From contig SKGH01000008.1 of the NCBI GenBank assembly GCA_007117575.1, positions 1 to 5,832 on the forward strand: a stretch of DNA of 5,832 nucleotides. The letters are read 5' to 3'. This DNA comes from Candidatus Kaiserbacteria bacterium (GTDB taxonomy: Bacteria > Patescibacteriota > Minisyncoccia > Phycocordibacterales > UBA918). This document shows positions 4,539 through 5,832 of the stretch, piece after piece (the stretch's first letter is position 1; each line of letters starts with the position of its first letter). A program made the position numbers and the translations under genes. The notes beneath the pieces were generated by a model. That model ran no database searches. It had not been told where the DNA came from and worked only from the letters and a program-made list of their open reading frames with translations.

Positions 4539-5225
4539 ATGAATAGGCAACTGCTAGACTTGTGTAATCAGTTATACCAAGCTGGTGTTTTTCAGTTTGG
4601 AGGGGAGTGGTCACTAAAGTCAGGTAGAACGAGTCCGTACTTCGTAAACACTGGTAAGATCTCAGACTCAAAATTACTCCAGCTAATAGCTGTTCAAATG
4701 TATAATCTGGTGTTTAACCCTGACACTAACCCCTATGCATTTCGAGGTATCAGAAAAGATGGGAATGAGAAAGTTGATGTATTTTGCGGAATTCCATACA
4801 AAGGAATTCCGCTTGCGATTGCTTTAAGTCAGGTAAGTGATGCACAAAGTAACCCTATCCGGTATAACTTTATGAGAAAAGAAGAGAAGAGAACCGGAGA
4901 AAAGGGTAGGGTTATTGGTGCTGAGGTGTCTAAGGCAAGCATACTTCTTATTGATGACGTTCTAACAGCCGGTACCGGTTTTAGACAAGCTTGTAAGGTT
5001 ATTGAGTCTCTTGGTGGTAAGGTAATTGGTGTTTTGGTTTTGTTTGATAGGCAGGAGTCTGTAGTTAAAGTGGAAACTGACACAACCCTAACCTTACTAA
5101 GGGACAGTTATCCTATAGCAAGTGCTTTGTTGGATGTAGACATGCTCATAACTTACCTGAGGACAAAAACAGATCCTCGTAACTATGAGTATCTTAAACA
5201 GCTAATTCGTCACAAAAACAGTTAA
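4539..5225 (+). CDS. pyrE: Orotate phosphoribosyltransferase
   Basis: PyrE joins orotate to PRPP to make orotidine 5'-monophosphate in the cytoplasm, the fifth step of de novo UMP synthesis. Diagnostic segments are LKSGRTSPYFVNTGK (26-40), GIPYKGIPLA (84-93, the family's PAYKGI region), the flexible catalytic loop MRKEEKRTGEKG (112-123), the PRPP-binding IDDVLTAGT (138-146) and FDRQES (169-174). At 228 aa it is about 15 residues longer than E. coli PyrE, mostly from an insertion around residues 59-78 before the orotate-site loop. I chose the ATG at 4539 because GAGGTG (4529-4534) sits at good spacing; a GTG at 4536 adds one residue but is too close. It is flanked by the repeat block and by a convergent gene, so it appears to be a single-gene unit with no other pyrimidine gene in view. 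Confidence 0.95.
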   Translation: MNRQLLDLCNQLYQAGVFQFGGEWSLKSGRTSPYFVNTGKISDSKLLQLIAVQMYNLVFNPDTNPYAFRGIRKDGNEKVDVFCGIPYKGIPLAIALSQVSDAQSNPIRYNFMRKEEKRTGEKGRVIGAEVSKASILLIDDVLTAGTGFRQACKVIESLGGKVIGVLVLFDRQESVVKVETDTTLTLLRDSYPIASALLDVDMLITYLRTKTDPRNYEYLKQLIRHKNS

Positions 5226-5237
5226 ATCATTAAATAA

Positions 5238-5280
5238 TAAAAAGCCGGCATAAGAGGAATTTATTTTTATGCCGGCTAAT
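5238..5280. terminator. Bidirectional terminator between convergent genes
   Basis: AGCCGGCATAA (5243-5253) and TTATGCCGGCT (5267-5277) form a perfect 11-bp stem with a 13-base loop. Read on the minus strand, the stem ends GCCGGCT and runs into TTTTATTATTT, a strong U-tract, so it is a good terminator for the surface-protein gene at 5290. Read on the plus strand, only TAATTATTTT follows, a weaker tail that may still help end pyrE transcription, whose stop is 17 bases upstream. Confidence 0.9.
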
Positions 5281-5289
5281 TATTTTGGT

Positions 5290-5832
5290 TTAACTTTCGT
5301 ACATTCTAGGTAGAACGTTTATGGTTATATTTTCTATGTTGTCTGGAGCGCCATCGAAAGCGGTGCAGGTTATTTGATATCTACGTTGGCCGGTTATCGG
5401 TGCAGTCGGTATAGTGCCACTGGCAGAAGTTAAAGTAAAACTGTTTACAATATCACCACCATCATTCAACCACCCAGTTATTTCACAGGCTTCCGCGTCA
5501 CCATCTATGTCCCACGATATGTTTGTGGTCTCATTGAACCGAACTAGTAGTGTATCAGAGTCAAAGCTGTTTATGGTGGCGTAAGGTACATAAGCACAGG
5601 TGTTAGTAGTGCTATTCCAAGCTATGTTAACTCCAATACAGGTTGCGTTTAACACATGATTGGAGCTAACAGCTGTACTACCGTCATAAGCTCTAAAAGT
5701 TCTGTAATTTACAGGCGTATCAGGGTTTATTGGAACATTTCCAGATCCTGACGGCTCAGGGAATGTAATATCATCTGTTAAATTTCTAAGACTGGGATCA
5801 GATGCGTTTTCTATTTCCCATTCTATAGTGGC
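5290..5832 (-). CDS. C-terminal part of a surface protein with Ig-like modules (partial, 5' end outside the window)
   Basis: The reading frame is open to the window edge, so the first 180 visible residues are the C-terminal end of a longer protein. An inner GTG at 5655 is not needed as a start, because coding sequence continues upstream of it. Residues about 85-175 form one beta-rich module, ATINSFDSDTLLV.., ISWDIDGDAEACEITG-W (106-121), RRYQITCTAFDG (150-161) and ending ITINVLP (169-175). C116 and C156 are placed to form the disulphide typical of this module. Residues about 1-60 (IEWEIENASDP.., VNYRTFRAYDG, then VSSNHV) resemble the end of a preceding module. The protein is poor in Lys and rich in Thr, Asn, Ser and Asp, as secreted proteins often are. 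The C-terminus has no LPXTG signal and no membrane helix, so any anchor or signal peptide must lie upstream. Similar modules are common in Patescibacteria. Confidence 0.8.
   Translation of the reverse strand, partial: ATIEWEIENASDPSLRNLTDDITFPEPSGSGNVPINPDTPVNYRTFRAYDGSTAVSSNHVLNATCIGVNIAWNSTTNTCAYVPYATINSFDSDTLLVRFNETTNISWDIDGDAEACEITGWLNDGGDIVNSFTLTSASGTIPTAPITGQRRYQITCTAFDGAPDNIENITINVLPRMYES

Overview
The window is AT-rich bacterial DNA, apart from one GC-rich repeat block. The best clue to the host is the partial minus-strand gene at the right edge. Its tandem cysteine-containing Ig-like modules, of the type 'ISW-(7-8)-C-x2-xG-W ... YQITCTAFD ... ITINVLP', are common in secreted proteins of Patescibacteria (Parcubacteria, Nomurabacteria and relatives). 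That assignment is an inference from protein style and is not proven.

Layout. Positions 1-194 hold the upstream region of the first gene, with a good -10 box and an overlapping palindrome. Two small hypothetical genes follow (195-521 and 698-985). Each has its own intrinsic terminator, and they look like distant relatives of each other. After about 130 bases of leader, containing a 9-codon mini-ORF with a strong ribosome site, comes a tightly packed sugar operon: a GT2 polyprenyl-phosphate glycosyltransferase with two C-terminal membrane helices (1153-2100), a UDP-glucuronate 4-epimerase (2121-3086) and a GalE-type UDP-glucose 4-epimerase (3111-4136). The epimerases would make UDP-galacturonate and UDP-galactose (possibly also UDP-GalNAc). 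The glycosyltransferase would load a sugar onto a lipid carrier at the membrane, so the set points to surface glycan or glycoprotein synthesis.

Positions 4137-4538 contain the most unusual item. A GC-rich 111-bp sequence (about 58% G+C) occurs twice with no difference, as direct repeats 194 bp apart. The second copy extends leftward into a 122-bp unit bounded by a 16-bp imperfect inverted repeat (14/16), enclosing two further hairpins. It can therefore be drawn as a three-way-junction structure or a small MITE-like element. A 17-bp fragment of the same unit lies just downstream and supplies part of the -35 box of the first of two overlapping promoter-like sequences in front of pyrE.

pyrE (4539-5225, orotate phosphoribosyltransferase) stands alone, with no other pyrimidine gene visible. 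It converges on the minus-strand surface-protein gene (5290-5832, open at the window edge). A strong hairpin terminator lies between them and serves mainly the minus-strand gene.
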